Source of the DNA: UBA6059 sp040219045
GTDB taxonomy: Bacteria > Bacteroidota > Bacteroidia > Cytophagales > Cyclobacteriaceae
DNA length: 64,000 nucleotides
Assembly (NCBI GenBank): GCA_965229505.1
Contig: OZ245881.1
Coordinates: forward strand, 4,402,001 to 4,466,000
Direction of reading: 5' to 3'
The first letter of the stretch is position 1. Each line of letters opens with the position of its first letter. The notes below the pieces were generated by a model. The model saw only the letters and a program-made list of their open reading frames with translations, was not told where the DNA came from and searched no databases. The translations under genes were made by a program, and so were the position numbers. This document shows, piece by piece, positions 26,114 through 34,984 of the stretch.

Positions 26114-26920
26114 CTAAAATGGAAATTGATACCTGATGAAAAGATTGGCAGCAGGAAGGGTTTTGTCGAAGGTACGCCCATAACCGGGAAGGGTGAAGAT
26201 ATCCAGCGGTTCCTGCTGGTCATAGTCGCCCATAACCCTGAATCGTAAAATGAGGCCAAGGTAAAGATTACGCACAAGCCGGGATTCCGACAGGATATTA
26301 AATTCATACCAGGTGGCTTTGATATTTTCTCTGGCGAAAGGTTCATTTTCTACTTCAAATAAACCGGATGGACTCTCAATCTCCGGAGTACCCATATCCG
26401 AATAAGTGCCGTTGGCGTATGCCAGTCCGAGACCAATGTTCGTTTTGGGAGTGAGTGCCTTGATCAGTCCGGCAGTCAGGCGCAGATAGTTGCCGGATAC
26501 TTCGTAGGAGGTGTTTTCATAGGCATCTGGTGGTGTGACGGTACCCCATCCATATTCTCCGCCGATGAAGACATTGTTGCCAAAGGTCAGTCTCGCACCC
26601 ACCTCATTTTTCTGCTCAAAGTCGACGATGAACCCAATGAACTTGCCATAGTCGACATACAGGCCAAAATCTCTCAGGAAGGGGCGATCCAATTTGCGTA
26701 GGCTGTCTTCAAGTGCCTTTTGCTCTTTTCGGTCTTCCTTAGTTTCGATAACCTCATCCAGAGAAAAATCAATAGAATCTATTAGCTGCTGGCGTTGGAT
26801 CGAGTCTCCACGAAAAACGATCATGACGGAATCTGCGGGGACTTCCACTTTGGTTTGGCTCTGTGCAAGTACACAGCTACCCGTCAACCAAATACTAATG
26901 ATGAGCCACAATCTTGCCAT
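26114..26920 (-). CDS. Outer-membrane beta-barrel protein, DUF6048-like
   Basis: A 268-residue exported protein. The signal peptide covers ~1-20 (WLIISIWLTGSCVLAQ), followed by a charged region and alternating amphipathic strands from ~85, ending in IRYQFPF with the terminal Phe expected of a BAM substrate. It overlaps the end of the upstream lipoprotein gene by ~26 bases, so the two are co-translated. The pair resembles the DUF6452 (small lipoprotein) and DUF6048 (barrel) pair seen in Bacteroidota; the family name is from memory of the gene pattern, not a search. Function unknown. Confidence 0.6.
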   Translation of the reverse strand: MARLWLIISIWLTGSCVLAQSQTKVEVPADSVMIVFRGDSIQRQQLIDSIDFSLDEVIETKEDRKEQKALEDSLRKLDRPFLRDFGLYVDYGKFIGFIVDFEQKNEVGARLTFGNNVFIGGEYGWGTVTPPDAYENTSYEVSGNYLRLTAGLIKALTPKTNIGLGLAYANGTYSDMGTPEIESPSGLFEVENEPFARENIKATWYEFNILSESRLVRNLYLGLILRFRVMGDYDQQEPLDIFTLPGYGRTFDKTLPAANLFIRYQFPF

Positions 26921-27608
26921 TGGTGCTGAGACAGTTTTCGTTGCAATCTACGGTAAGCGAGTCAAAGCTATGACCGGCTACCGCAATATTTCGAGCGAGG
27001 TATCCGACCCTGGATTTCTCATCCTGATAAAGTTCGGTTTCATAGGTTATTGAGAGGTCAAAGCGTTTTTGACCAATGACCAGTCGGTAGTTGACATTGT
27101 TTAACCCGGGAGCCAAAGGGAGGCTGTATAGTTCGGTAGAGTCCGTATTGACGATAAAGTTGTGAGTATCCAGATCATAGATCGTATCTATTCTGGTAAG
27201 TCCTGCTTCCAGATCAACCAGCGCTGTTGTGAACAACTCGTTTTGTGTTGTCAGTCCTGCCAGGCTCGAAGAGTCTCTGGAATAAAAAAACTTAATATCA
27301 GTCAATAAAAGCTTCACTGAAGCCAGAGTTGCCTCATACTGAGTGCTGTCAAGAGCGATTAATTCCGTCAGAAGAGCTACCGAATCTTCAAACAATGATC
27401 TGGTCGATTCCAACTCTGTCACTTGCAAGTCCAGCGCCTCGATCTGATTAGCAAGGTCCGTCAATCTAGCACTTACCTGAACCAGGCTATCCTGATTGAA
27501 GATTTGCATCGGCACGGTGGGCTCACTTACCAGAATATCGCATTCATCGCACTGAGTACAGCTACTCAGGTAGATTATCGATAGGCTCAGGATCAACCAC
27601 TTTATCAT
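26895..27608 (-). CDS. Lipoprotein with coiled-coil segment, DUF6452-like
   Basis: A 237-residue lipoprotein. The signal peptide ends IIYLSSC, and the mature end starts CTQCDECD, a Cys/Asp cluster like that of DUF6452 proteins. Residues ~45-135 form a Leu/Ala-rich helical region predicted to coil. The C-terminal ~100 residues are beta-rich with another Cys pair (DCNENC). It precedes the DUF6048-like barrel with a 26-base overlap. It is longer than the usual member because of the coiled segment. It may be a periplasmic partner of the barrel; the assignment is tentative. Confidence 0.5.
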   Translation of the reverse strand: MIKWLILSLSIIYLSSCTQCDECDILVSEPTVPMQIFNQDSLVQVSARLTDLANQIEALDLQVTELESTRSLFEDSVALLTELIALDSTQYEATLASVKLLLTDIKFFYSRDSSSLAGLTTQNELFTTALVDLEAGLTRIDTIYDLDTHNFIVNTDSTELYSLPLAPGLNNVNYRLVIGQKRFDLSITYETELYQDEKSRVGYLARNIAVAGHSFDSLTVDCNENCLSTNGKIVAHH

Positions 27609-27644
27609 GCTGCAAATATAGATTATTAGACTTCCGGTAGGCTA

Positions 27645-30122
27645 TTACTGAGGATCAACGTCGAAAATGATAGATACGTTTTTGAAGTCTCTCATTTTTG
27701 ATACCGTGACATTCACATTGTACAGTATCTCTTTGACTTTGGGGAGGCTGATGCCCTGTTTCTCCAGCTTCACGTTGATGATCTGCTGATATTGATTTCG
27801 GATACGGGCAATGATCGGTTCTTCCGGGCCCAGGACTCTGTGCTTACCGAGCTCTGTACGTATGGCGCTGGTATAATACTCTGCTGCCGTCTTACAGGTG
27901 TGTGGCTCCTTGTGCTTAACGATGACCCGAATGAGCCGATAATGGGGTGGATAATGATACTTTGCGCGCTCGGAGGCCTCTGTCCTGTAAAAACCCTTGT
28001 AGTCATATTGAAGTATGTGTTTGAGCACCTCCTGTGTTGGATCATAGGTCTGGATGATTACTTTGCCTCGCTTGTCACGGCGGCCGGCTCTACCGCTGAC
28101 CTGAGTGATCATTTGAAAAGCTTTCTCATGTGAGCGGAAATCAGGATAGTGGATCATCTTATCTGCATCGATCACACCTACCAGTCCGACACGATCAAAG
28201 TCTAGCCCTTTGGTCACCATTTGTGTGCCTACCAGAATGTCTATCTGACCCAATTCGAAGGCTTCCAGGATATTCTGATAGCCATACTTGCTCCGAGTGG
28301 TATCAAGATCCATTCGACCGACGACAGCATTGGGGAAGAGCAGGGAGATATTCTCCTCAATTTTCTCGGTACCAAACCCGACGGTCTTGAGCTTTGGAGA
28401 CTCACATGCTTCACAGATTTGCGGTAGCGGCTCCTTATATCCACAGTAGTGACACCTGAGCTCCTGCCCAAACTGATGATAAGTCAGACTCACGCTACAT
28501 TGGTGGCATTTTGGAATATGCCCACAAGTCTCACAGCTCAATAGCGGTGCAAAGCCTCTTCGGTTTTGAAAGAGAATCACCTGCTCTTTTAGCGCTAGTG
28601 TCTTTTCGATTTCCTCGATCAGCACATTCGTGAATTCGTTGCGCATGAGCCGCTTTTTGCGCTGCTCTTTGATATCTACTAATATGAGCTCGGGCATACT
28701 TACTTCGCTGAAGCGCCGATCTAACTCAACCAAGCCATATTTTCCATCGGAAGCATTGGTGTAGGACTCCAAAGACGGTGTGGCTGTGCCCAATAGCACT
28801 TTGGTATCACAGAACTGCGTGAGGACAATGGCTAGGTCGCGTGCATGATAGCGCGGGGCTGGATCGTACTGCTTGAAGGTCGACTCGTACTCCTCATCTA
28901 CGATGATCAACCCCAGGTTGTCAAAGGGCAGGAGGGTGGCCGACCGTACCCCAATCACCAGGTCGATAGTGCCCTTGAGCAAGCCTTGCCAGACTTCAAC
29001 ACGCTCATTATCCGAGTACTTGGAGTGATATACGCCAAGTCGGTCGCCAAATATCTTCCTGAGCCGATTGACAATCTGAGTGGTGAGGGCTATTTCCGGT
29101 AGGATATAGAGCACCTGGCGGCTATCAGCGATCTGCTCCTCGATAAGCTTGATGTAAAGCTCAGTCTTGCCACTACCGGTGACGCCATGCAGAAGCACTA
29201 CATCGTGATTTTCAAACTGTGTCTTGATCTGGCCGAGCTTGAGCCGCTGGAGATCTGACAGTGACGCACTTGCAGAAGTTTCCCCATACTGCTCAAACCT
29301 CGATAACTGTCGATTTTGCTCTACCAGGGTCTTGTTCTTAATGAGGGTCTTCACTGAAGAGGCTGATATATCTCCACTGAGAAGGCTGGCTTTTCTGATG
29401 CCCTTCTTGTTGTCAGCGGGAGAGTCGAAGATGGGCACTTGCTGAATGTATTTGAGCAATACTTCCAACTGCTTGGGCTTTTTCTCCAGCTTTTCAAACA
29501 ACGTCTGTAACTCGTCCTCATGCTCAATGTAATGCGGGTTGAGCATAATCCATTTCTCCATGCGAGGCTTGTACTTCTCTTTGACCTTTTCAAACAGCAA
29601 AATTGCCCCTTTCGAAGACAAGGACTTGATTAAATGGTAGATGCTCTTGATCCCGAGTAGGGCTGAGATATCTGAGTAGGAGAGTTGATCACTCGCTTCC
29701 AGTGACTTGATGAGCTCATATTCCCGATCACTCAATTCTGATAAGTGATCGAGGAATTGATAGTCGGGATTGAGCTGTACAAATGACTCACTGGACAGCT
29801 TGAGGCCTGAAGGTATTGCCGCATTGATCACCTCACCCAAGGTGCACATATAGTAGCGTGCTATCCAATGATAGAGCTTAATCTGGAGCGCATTGATGAT
29901 GGGTGTCTCCTCCATGAGCTCCAGAATGTCCTTAGGCTCATACTTATCGGGACGTTGATCGTGGATTTTACCGATCACTCCGGTCTGTATTTTGTGCTTG
30001 CCGAAGGGGACAATCACACGACATCCGAGTGCGACGCTAGCAACGAGATTGGAAGGAATCCGATAGGTGAACAGCTTATGCAGCGGTACGGGCAGCATCA
30101 CATCTGCGTACTTGGCAGGCAT
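27645..30122 (-). CDS. priA: PriA primosomal replication-restart helicase
   Basis: A superfamily 2 3'-5' helicase that reloads DnaB at stalled forks. The N-terminal DNA-binding region opens ADVMLPVPLHKLFTY. The Walker A is GVTGSGKTE, and the motif II position reads VDEEYEST where most PriA proteins have DEEH. Eight Cys in four CxxC pairs (CETC, CHQC, CHYC, CEAC) bind two zincs. Motifs V-VI are GTQMVTKGLDF and QVSGRAGRRD. The frame continues to a TTG at 30164, five bases after the preceding gene's stop; the ATG at 30122 begins the family-like N-terminus and is preferred. It shares a minus-strand run with DUF255 and GSCFA genes. Confidence 0.93.
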   Translation of the reverse strand: MPAKYADVMLPVPLHKLFTYRIPSNLVASVALGCRVIVPFGKHKIQTGVIGKIHDQRPDKYEPKDILELMEETPIINALQIKLYHWIARYYMCTLGEVINAAIPSGLKLSSESFVQLNPDYQFLDHLSELSDREYELIKSLEASDQLSYSDISALLGIKSIYHLIKSLSSKGAILLFEKVKEKYKPRMEKWIMLNPHYIEHEDELQTLFEKLEKKPKQLEVLLKYIQQVPIFDSPADNKKGIRKASLLSGDISASSVKTLIKNKTLVEQNRQLSRFEQYGETSASASLSDLQRLKLGQIKTQFENHDVVLLHGVTGSGKTELYIKLIEEQIADSRQVLYILPEIALTTQIVNRLRKIFGDRLGVYHSKYSDNERVEVWQGLLKGTIDLVIGVRSATLLPFDNLGLIIVDEEYESTFKQYDPAPRYHARDLAIVLTQFCDTKVLLGTATPSLESYTNASDGKYGLVELDRRFSEVSMPELILVDIKEQRKKRLMRNEFTNVLIEEIEKTLALKEQVILFQNRRGFAPLLSCETCGHIPKCHQCSVSLTYHQFGQELRCHYCGYKEPLPQICEACESPKLKTVGFGTEKIEENISLLFPNAVVGRMDLDTTRSKYGYQNILEAFELGQIDILVGTQMVTKGLDFDRVGLVGVIDADKMIHYPDFRSHEKAFQMITQVSGRAGRRDKRGKVIIQTYDPTQEVLKHILQYDYKGFYRTEASERAKYHYPPHYRLIRVIVKHKEPHTCKTAAEYYTSAIRTELGKHRVLGPEEPIIARIRNQYQQIINVKLEKQGISLPKVKEILYNVNVTVSKMRDFKNVSIIFDVDPQ

Positions 30123-30169
30123 ATCAGATGGCGCCTCAAAAAGGGATATTTCCTCCTTTGACAAAGGTA

Positions 30170-32200
30170 TTAGCTGTTTAGTTGCACAAGGGCCTCATTG
30201 ACCGTGTGTACAGGCAATCTACATGCCTTTTCAAAGCAAACAAAGATCGTCGTATCCGAATTAATTGCCGATCGCCCTTTGAGCAAAGGCAGATCGCTCT
30301 TGGTGGCTGTACCCAAGAACACAGCATCGGGAAGGTATCTTTTGCTCATCTCATTCCGAAAGGCGTTGGTTTCTCTTCCCACGATGGCTATTTCTGCTAG
30401 GGGCTTGCGCATATTCGCATAGACGAGTGCCCAGTTGGCCATGTCCTGCATTTCGTTGATTATCCAGTCACTGATCTTGGAGACCATGCTGTTAGCCAGT
30501 TCGGTGTATCGGGAGTTATCCATCAGCGTCCCCAGCCGATGCAGCACTTTAGCCATTACAGAGTTAGAGGCTGGAATGACATTGTCGAAGATTTCCTTTT
30601 TGCGAGCGATCAGTTGTTCATCACTGGCAGATGTGTAGAAAAATAAGCCATCTTCTTTATCGTAAAACGACTTTAGTACCTCCTCTACCAATGCCTGGGC
30701 AGTGTGCAGCCATTTTTCGTCGAAGGTCGCTTCATAGAGCGCCATTAGTCCCTCTGATACTAAAGCATAGTCTTCGAGAAAGCCATTGATTTTAGCTCGG
30801 CCATCTTTGTAAGTACGATAGAGTGTTGTCCCGTCGATCATCCGATCACAGATGAAGGAGGCATTGGCGATAGCATCTTCCAGAATGGCCCGGTCACCCA
30901 GTGCATTGTAGCTGTCAATCAGCCCTTTGAGCATCAGTCCATTCCAGCCAGAGATAATCTTGTCATCCAGCCCTGGTCTTATTCGCTGATCTCTGAGGGC
31001 CATGCATTTAGTAGCAAACTCGGATTTGACCTGTTGCCAGTGATCCGCAGATATTTGATGGCGTTTTGTGAATTCAGTATCAGATTCACGGTAGTGGAGG
31101 ATGTTTCGGGCCTCTTCCCAATTGCCCTCCGGCTTGATGCGGTAGTAGTCTGCGATCAGATTGAAATGGTCTCCGGATAGCTCCTTGATTTCAGCGGCTG
31201 TGTAGGTATAAAACTTGCCTTCCACACCTTCACTGTCGGCATCCAGAGCTGAGTAGTAGGCATTTTCTGAGCTTCGAAGTTCGCGATTGGCCCAGGCAAT
31301 GGTGTCCAGGATTACTCGTCGGTAGAGTGGCTTTTGGGTTACTTTGTAAGCTTCAGCGTATAGAGTGAGGAGTTGGCCATTGTCATAAAGCATCTTCTCA
31401 AAATGAGGTGCGAACCACTCGCCATCCACGGAATAGCGTGCAAAACCACCACCGACCTGATCATAAATACCTCCTGCGGCCATTGCATCAAGCGTGAGCA
31501 CCAGATGCTCCTGCGCGACGCGATCCTCGCTTTCGTGATAATACCTGAGCAGAAACCGCCAAATGCTGGGCATGGGAAACTTGGGCGCTTTGGTCATTCC
31601 TCCATGTACCGGATCAAATCTTGATTGCAACCGCTTATACATCTGATCCAGACCCACTTGCGTAAACTGTCGCTCCGCCTCAGTCAGCTTTAGTCGGTCA
31701 GTCTCGCTCCTGTTGAGGCTTTCTGTAAAACCTACTGCACTTTTCTCTATTTCCTCACGCTGTTCCTCAAACGCCTTGGCGATATTCTGAAGTAATTGAG
31801 CCCATCCCCTGGGCGGAAAAAAGGTGCCGCCATAAAAAGGTTGCTGAGCAGGCGTGAGGAATACGTTGAGCGGCCAGCCGCCCTGTAGCCCCATGGCCTG
31901 CACAGCTTCCATGTAAATCTGATCTACATCCGGGCGCTCTTCACGGTCAATTTTGATACAGACAAAATACTTGTTCATGATCGCTGCGATCGACTCGTTC
32001 TCAAAAGACTCGCGTTCCATGACGTGACACCAGTGACAGGCGGAGTAGCCGATACTTACAATGATGGGTTTGTCTTCTGTCTTAGCCAGTTCCAGCGCCT
32101 CAGGACCCCACGGATGCCAGTCGACAGGATTATGCTGATGCTGAAGTAAGTAGGGGCTGGTTTCTTTAGCTAAGCGATTGGTTGGGTGCATTGTGCTCAT
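30170..32200 (-). CDS. Thioredoxin-domain / DUF255 (YyaL-SSP411) protein
   Basis: A 676-residue protein of the DUF255 family. The N-terminal thioredoxin-like domain (~5-165) carries GYSACHWCHVMERESFEN with a CxxC active site. A long alpha/alpha barrel (~200-660) resembles N-acylglucosamine 2-epimerase/glycosidase folds, with YDQVGGGFARYSVD and HFEKMLYDN. Family members are widespread cytoplasmic proteins of unproven activity. It overlaps the GSCFA gene by four bases (ATGA) and sits five bases before the longest priA frame, so transcription is shared. Confidence 0.9.
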   Translation of the reverse strand: MSTMHPTNRLAKETSPYLLQHQHNPVDWHPWGPEALELAKTEDKPIIVSIGYSACHWCHVMERESFENESIAAIMNKYFVCIKIDREERPDVDQIYMEAVQAMGLQGGWPLNVFLTPAQQPFYGGTFFPPRGWAQLLQNIAKAFEEQREEIEKSAVGFTESLNRSETDRLKLTEAERQFTQVGLDQMYKRLQSRFDPVHGGMTKAPKFPMPSIWRFLLRYYHESEDRVAQEHLVLTLDAMAAGGIYDQVGGGFARYSVDGEWFAPHFEKMLYDNGQLLTLYAEAYKVTQKPLYRRVILDTIAWANRELRSSENAYYSALDADSEGVEGKFYTYTAAEIKELSGDHFNLIADYYRIKPEGNWEEARNILHYRESDTEFTKRHQISADHWQQVKSEFATKCMALRDQRIRPGLDDKIISGWNGLMLKGLIDSYNALGDRAILEDAIANASFICDRMIDGTTLYRTYKDGRAKINGFLEDYALVSEGLMALYEATFDEKWLHTAQALVEEVLKSFYDKEDGLFFYTSASDEQLIARKKEIFDNVIPASNSVMAKVLHRLGTLMDNSRYTELANSMVSKISDWIINEMQDMANWALVYANMRKPLAEIAIVGRETNAFRNEMSKRYLPDAVFLGTATKSDLPLLKGRSAINSDTTIFVCFEKACRLPVHTVNEALVQLNS

Positions 32201-33198
32201 ATCAGTTGGCTTTCCAGATGTGCTCTTTCCTTGGTCACATCTACCTGGCTAGACAACTGCTCCAACTTCATTAAAGTTTCTTTGATAAAGCGCTGATGTG
32301 CTTTTGATGCCACGTGCATTGGGCGATGTTGGAGTGCGCGCGTGATTTCATCCCATTGCCCGATGAACTTGATCGCATTTTCATCGATCATAGTGGATTT
32401 GAAGACATCCCAAATGTAATTTTCAGCCTCTGCTGATGGATGTACCTTGTCCTGCTTATAATACTTGTAGTCGCGTAGCTCGTCCATCATTATTTCGAAG
32501 GATGGAAAGTAGGTGATTTTATCATTTCTGGTTTTGATTTCCTCGCATGCGAGCCTTAGAATTGATTTACTGAGCATGTTTTGCTCCATGCCGTGCTTGA
32601 GATGTCTGACCGGGCTTACTGTTACGATGAACCGGGCGTTCGGATTGTCCTTTCTGATACAGTCAATAGTATTTCGGATGCTGGTCCTAACCTCGCGAAG
32701 ACCTAGCATTTTTTTTTCAAATTCGATTTGGGGTACCTTATGACAGTTGGCCACAAATTCACCTAACTCCTTGTGTTTGTAGACGATAGCACTACCGTAC
32801 GTCAGAACGATACAATCAGCATCCATAATGGAAGTCTTAGTTTGCTCATGCGCCTGCTCAATCATATTGGAAAGAACCGGAAGTGACAATGCTGACAAAT
32901 CGGAGTGGTAATAGTAGTGAAACACCACATCCTCTCTCCGGCCGAGTAGCGCATCGCTGATGGGTTGATCGCTGAGACTATTGATGATGTTTCGCTCGAT
33001 ACTCAACGGGTCATACAAAGTGCCGAAAGGGTTGGCGGTGACCAACCATTTGTAGTGGCTCAGCCTACCGGCAATCATATCGGAAAAGCAGGAACCGATG
33101 GAATAAATGGATTGATTGAGCCTGATCATATAGGGATGGACTGATATAAAATTAATGAACTTCGGACTGCCATGGAATTTTTCCTTTAGTCTGGCCAA
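32197..33198 (-). CDS. GSCFA-family protein
   Basis: A 333-residue protein with the family-naming motif as IYSIGSCFSDMIAGRL (~35-50). Later come CIVLTYGSAIVY, FIVTVSPVRHLK and YKQDKVHPSAEA, fitting an SGNH/GDSL-like hydrolase fold with Ser, Asn-free middle and Asp/His end (DKVHPS). An acyl or ester hydrolase is likely, as in bacterial GSCFA proteins; substrate unknown. The only in-frame start upstream of the motif with a family-like length is TTG at 33198; the first ATG, 33129, would leave about ten residues before the motif. First gene of the run toward priA. Confidence 0.85.
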   Translation of the reverse strand: MARLKEKFHGSPKFINFISVHPYMIRLNQSIYSIGSCFSDMIAGRLSHYKWLVTANPFGTLYDPLSIERNIINSLSDQPISDALLGRREDVVFHYYYHSDLSALSLPVLSNMIEQAHEQTKTSIMDADCIVLTYGSAIVYKHKELGEFVANCHKVPQIEFEKKMLGLREVRTSIRNTIDCIRKDNPNARFIVTVSPVRHLKHGMEQNMLSKSILRLACEEIKTRNDKITYFPSFEIMMDELRDYKYYKQDKVHPSAEAENYIWDVFKSTMIDENAIKFIGQWDEITRALQHRPMHVASKAHQRFIKETLMKLEQLSSQVDVTKERAHLESQLI

Positions 33199-33292
33199 TA
33201 GAATGAACTAATATTGAACCACTTTATTGAAATTAATGAACCATTTGCTTGAAGATATTGTAATTTTAGTGTTAAACCGAAAAAGTGTGGTC

Positions 33293-33547
33293 ATGAAATC
33301 AATCACAGTGCATAATATTGACGAATACACTGCTAAGCTTATACAGCAGAAGGCGAGCCAATCTGGACTGAGCTTGAATAAGACTATAAAAGCACTTTTG
33401 CATCAAGCATTGGGTGTTGAGAAAGGCACGGTTGATAATCAGAAAAGCTTTCAGGAGTTTTTTGGCATATGGTCGGAAGATGATGGCTTAGAATTTCACA
33501 GCAATACGGAAGATACTCGAGCCATAGATAAGTCGGATTGGTCGTGA
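33293..33547 (+). CDS. VapB-type antitoxin
   Basis: An 84-residue protein. The N-terminal part, MKSITVHNIDEYTAKLIQQ then GLSLNKTIKALLHQAL, matches a ribbon-helix-helix DNA-binding fold. The C-terminal part is acidic (FGIWSEDDGLEF, SDWS), the usual toxin-wrapping tail. It overlaps the PIN toxin gene by four bases (GTGA). It should repress its own promoter and neutralise the toxin. The frame also opens at TTG 33227, but the ATG at 33293 gives the normal length. Confidence 0.85.
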   Translation: MKSITVHNIDEYTAKLIQQKASQSGLSLNKTIKALLHQALGVEKGTVDNQKSFQEFFGIWSEDDGLEFHSNTEDTRAIDKSDWS

Positions 33548-33948
33548 GCGGCATACTATTGGATACTAATGCCTACAGTGGTCTTTTGCGAGGAGATCAG
33601 AAGGTTTTTGACGTTCTGCTACATGCTTCTACAGTTTACATGTCTGTTGTCGTCCTTGGGGAGCTCATGAGCGGTTTTAAAGGAGGGTCCAAAGAGCAAA
33701 AGAATTTGGAAATACTCATGTCTTTTTTGCAAAAACCACAAGTTTCTATTTTAGATGTCACCTACAAAACAGCGACCATTTTTGGGGCCGTCAAGAATCA
33801 GCTAAGCAAAGATGGACAACCAATTCCCATTAATGATGTCTGGATTGCTTGCCATACTTTGGAAAAGGAGGCAATGATTGTCACTTACGATCATCACTTC
33901 AAATTTGTCAAAGGGTTGCTTCTCTGGGATCAACCGAATGTCGATTGA
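33544..33948 (+). CDS. VapC-type PIN-domain toxin ribonuclease
   Basis: A 134-residue PIN domain. The acidic active-site residues are Asp in ILLDTNAYSG, Glu in VLGELMSG, Asp in INDVWIA and Asp in IVTYDHHF. VapC toxins cut tRNA or rRNA. Start choice: GTG 33544 overlaps the antitoxin stop (GTGA); TTG 33538 adds two residues. The AT-rich composition of the pair relative to neighbours fits a mobile addiction module. The target is not deducible. Confidence 0.88.
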   Translation: MSGILLDTNAYSGLLRGDQKVFDVLLHASTVYMSVVVLGELMSGFKGGSKEQKNLEILMSFLQKPQVSILDVTYKTATIFGAVKNQLSKDGQPIPINDVWIACHTLEKEAMIVTYDHHFKFVKGLLLWDQPNVD

Positions 33949-33975
33949 ACAAATAGAAAGCACCTACTTCAAATG

Positions 33976-34004
33976 AAAAAAGCCTCAGCAGATGCCGAGG
34001 CTTT
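33976..34004 (-). terminator. Terminator of the DUF2911 gene
   Basis: AAAGCCTC (33979-33986) pairs with GAGGCTTT (33997-34004) around ten bases. On the minus strand the stem is followed by a T run (complement of 33976-33981), 24 bases beyond the DUF2911 stop. It may also slow transcripts from vapC on the plus strand, though that side lacks a T run. Confidence 0.75.
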
Positions 34005-34027
34005 AGTATTTACAGTGTTTTTGGATA

Positions 34028-34621
34028 TTACTTCAACACATTTGAGAAGCCTTCCATGATTTCAGCCGTTCTCATGTCCACATCGAACGTGATCATCTTG
34101 TCAGCCCAGGCCATACTTATTTTTGCAGTCTTATTGTCATTAGGATCAGCCCACCAGAAAAGCCTCTCCATAGACTCAGGAGTGGTTATTGGTGTCACAG
34201 AGATGGTGGCTGCTATGTCCTTAGAAAGTGCTTCCATGTCTACTTTTCCGTCAGTCATATAAGCAAAGATCTGATTGCCAGTTTTGTTTAAATGTATAGT
34301 CCAGTCGCCACTTTCAGCAGGAGTTACATAGATAGAGTATTTACCAGCTCTTACATTCTCACCACCGATTTTTACAGTGTTGCTGAACTCAACTGTGGTA
34401 GCCTGGTTTGCACCGGCTCTCCAGGGAGTACCAAAAGGAACGAGCTCGCCAAAAATCTTACGACCCTTGACACCCGGTGAAGAGTAGTCAAATGTGATGG
34501 TAGTGAAACCAACGTTTTGCGTAGAATAGGCAGCAGGGCTAGGAGCCGGGGCTACTACCTGGGCCTGGCTTACAGCGACCATACCGAAACAGAATACTGC
34601 GAGTAGGATAGTTTTTTTCAT
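34028..34621 (-). CDS. Secreted DUF2911 protein
   Basis: A 197-residue exported protein. The signal peptide MKKTILLAVFCFGMVAVSQA is followed by the DUF2911 core: VGFTTITFDYSSPGVKGRKIFG, VPFGTPWRAGANQATTVEFS and GKYSIYVTPAESGDWTIHLN. Bacteroidota carry several such proteins of unknown role in the periplasm or envelope. An ATG four codons earlier (34633) is possible, but 34621 starts the signal peptide. It has its own promoter (34663-34698) and terminator, so it is monocistronic. Confidence 0.9.
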   Translation of the reverse strand: MKKTILLAVFCFGMVAVSQAQVVAPAPSPAAYSTQNVGFTTITFDYSSPGVKGRKIFGELVPFGTPWRAGANQATTVEFSNTVKIGGENVRAGKYSIYVTPAESGDWTIHLNKTGNQIFAYMTDGKVDMEALSKDIAATISVTPITTPESMERLFWWADPNDNKTAKISMAWADKMITFDVDMRTAEIMEGFSNVLK

Positions 34622-34662
34622 AGTAAGAATCATTTAGAAAGGGTTTAGTTATGATTGAATTT

Positions 34663-34698
34663 CAAATTTACATTTTTCCGCATATAGGGAAAGTCAAA
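34663..34698 (-). promoter_or_regulatory. Promoter of the DUF2911 gene
   Basis: On the minus strand TAAATTTG (34670-34663) matches the Bacteroidota -7 consensus TAnnTTTG, and TTTG (34698-34695) matches the -33 element with a 24-base gap, one over the usual range. It predicts transcription starting near 34656, about 35 bases before the ATG. Confidence 0.6.
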
Positions 34699-34984
34699 AT
34701 CGCGACTTTACGAGCAACTGTAACGCAATAGCCCAATAATAGTTGGCTAAAAGGGGCATACTGATTCATTGATATGTATCTGCCAACCTATGATAACCTC
34801 TAGCAAGGCATAATTCTCTCAAATAAATGTAGAAGGACTCGATAAAAATCCTACCCGAGCTATCAATGCTAGTGTATTCGCTATTTTACAATGAGCATAT
34901 AATGTGGACAGAGGAAATCGGCTATAATTTAATTGTGACCTTTTCCCTTAATTCCGTCTACAAAACGAATAGAACTTATATATC
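34699..34984. other. Spacer between divergent DUF2911 and dikinase-like genes
   Basis: No ORF or RNA is supported here. It must hold the promoter of the exported dikinase-like gene, but no exact TAnnTTTG is seen on the plus strand. The last ~100 bases are AT-rich. Confidence 0.4.

Noticed and set aside
27606..27620. Perfect TATATTTG (-7) upstream of the lipoprotein gene on the minus strand
   Set aside because: It ends five bases before the ATG, which would demand a leaderless transcript, and no -33 element is at the right distance.
30162..30169. TACCTTTG (-7-like) at the end of the DUF255 gene
   Set aside because: It overlaps the possible TTG start of priA and there is no -33 match; it is more likely chance within an operon.
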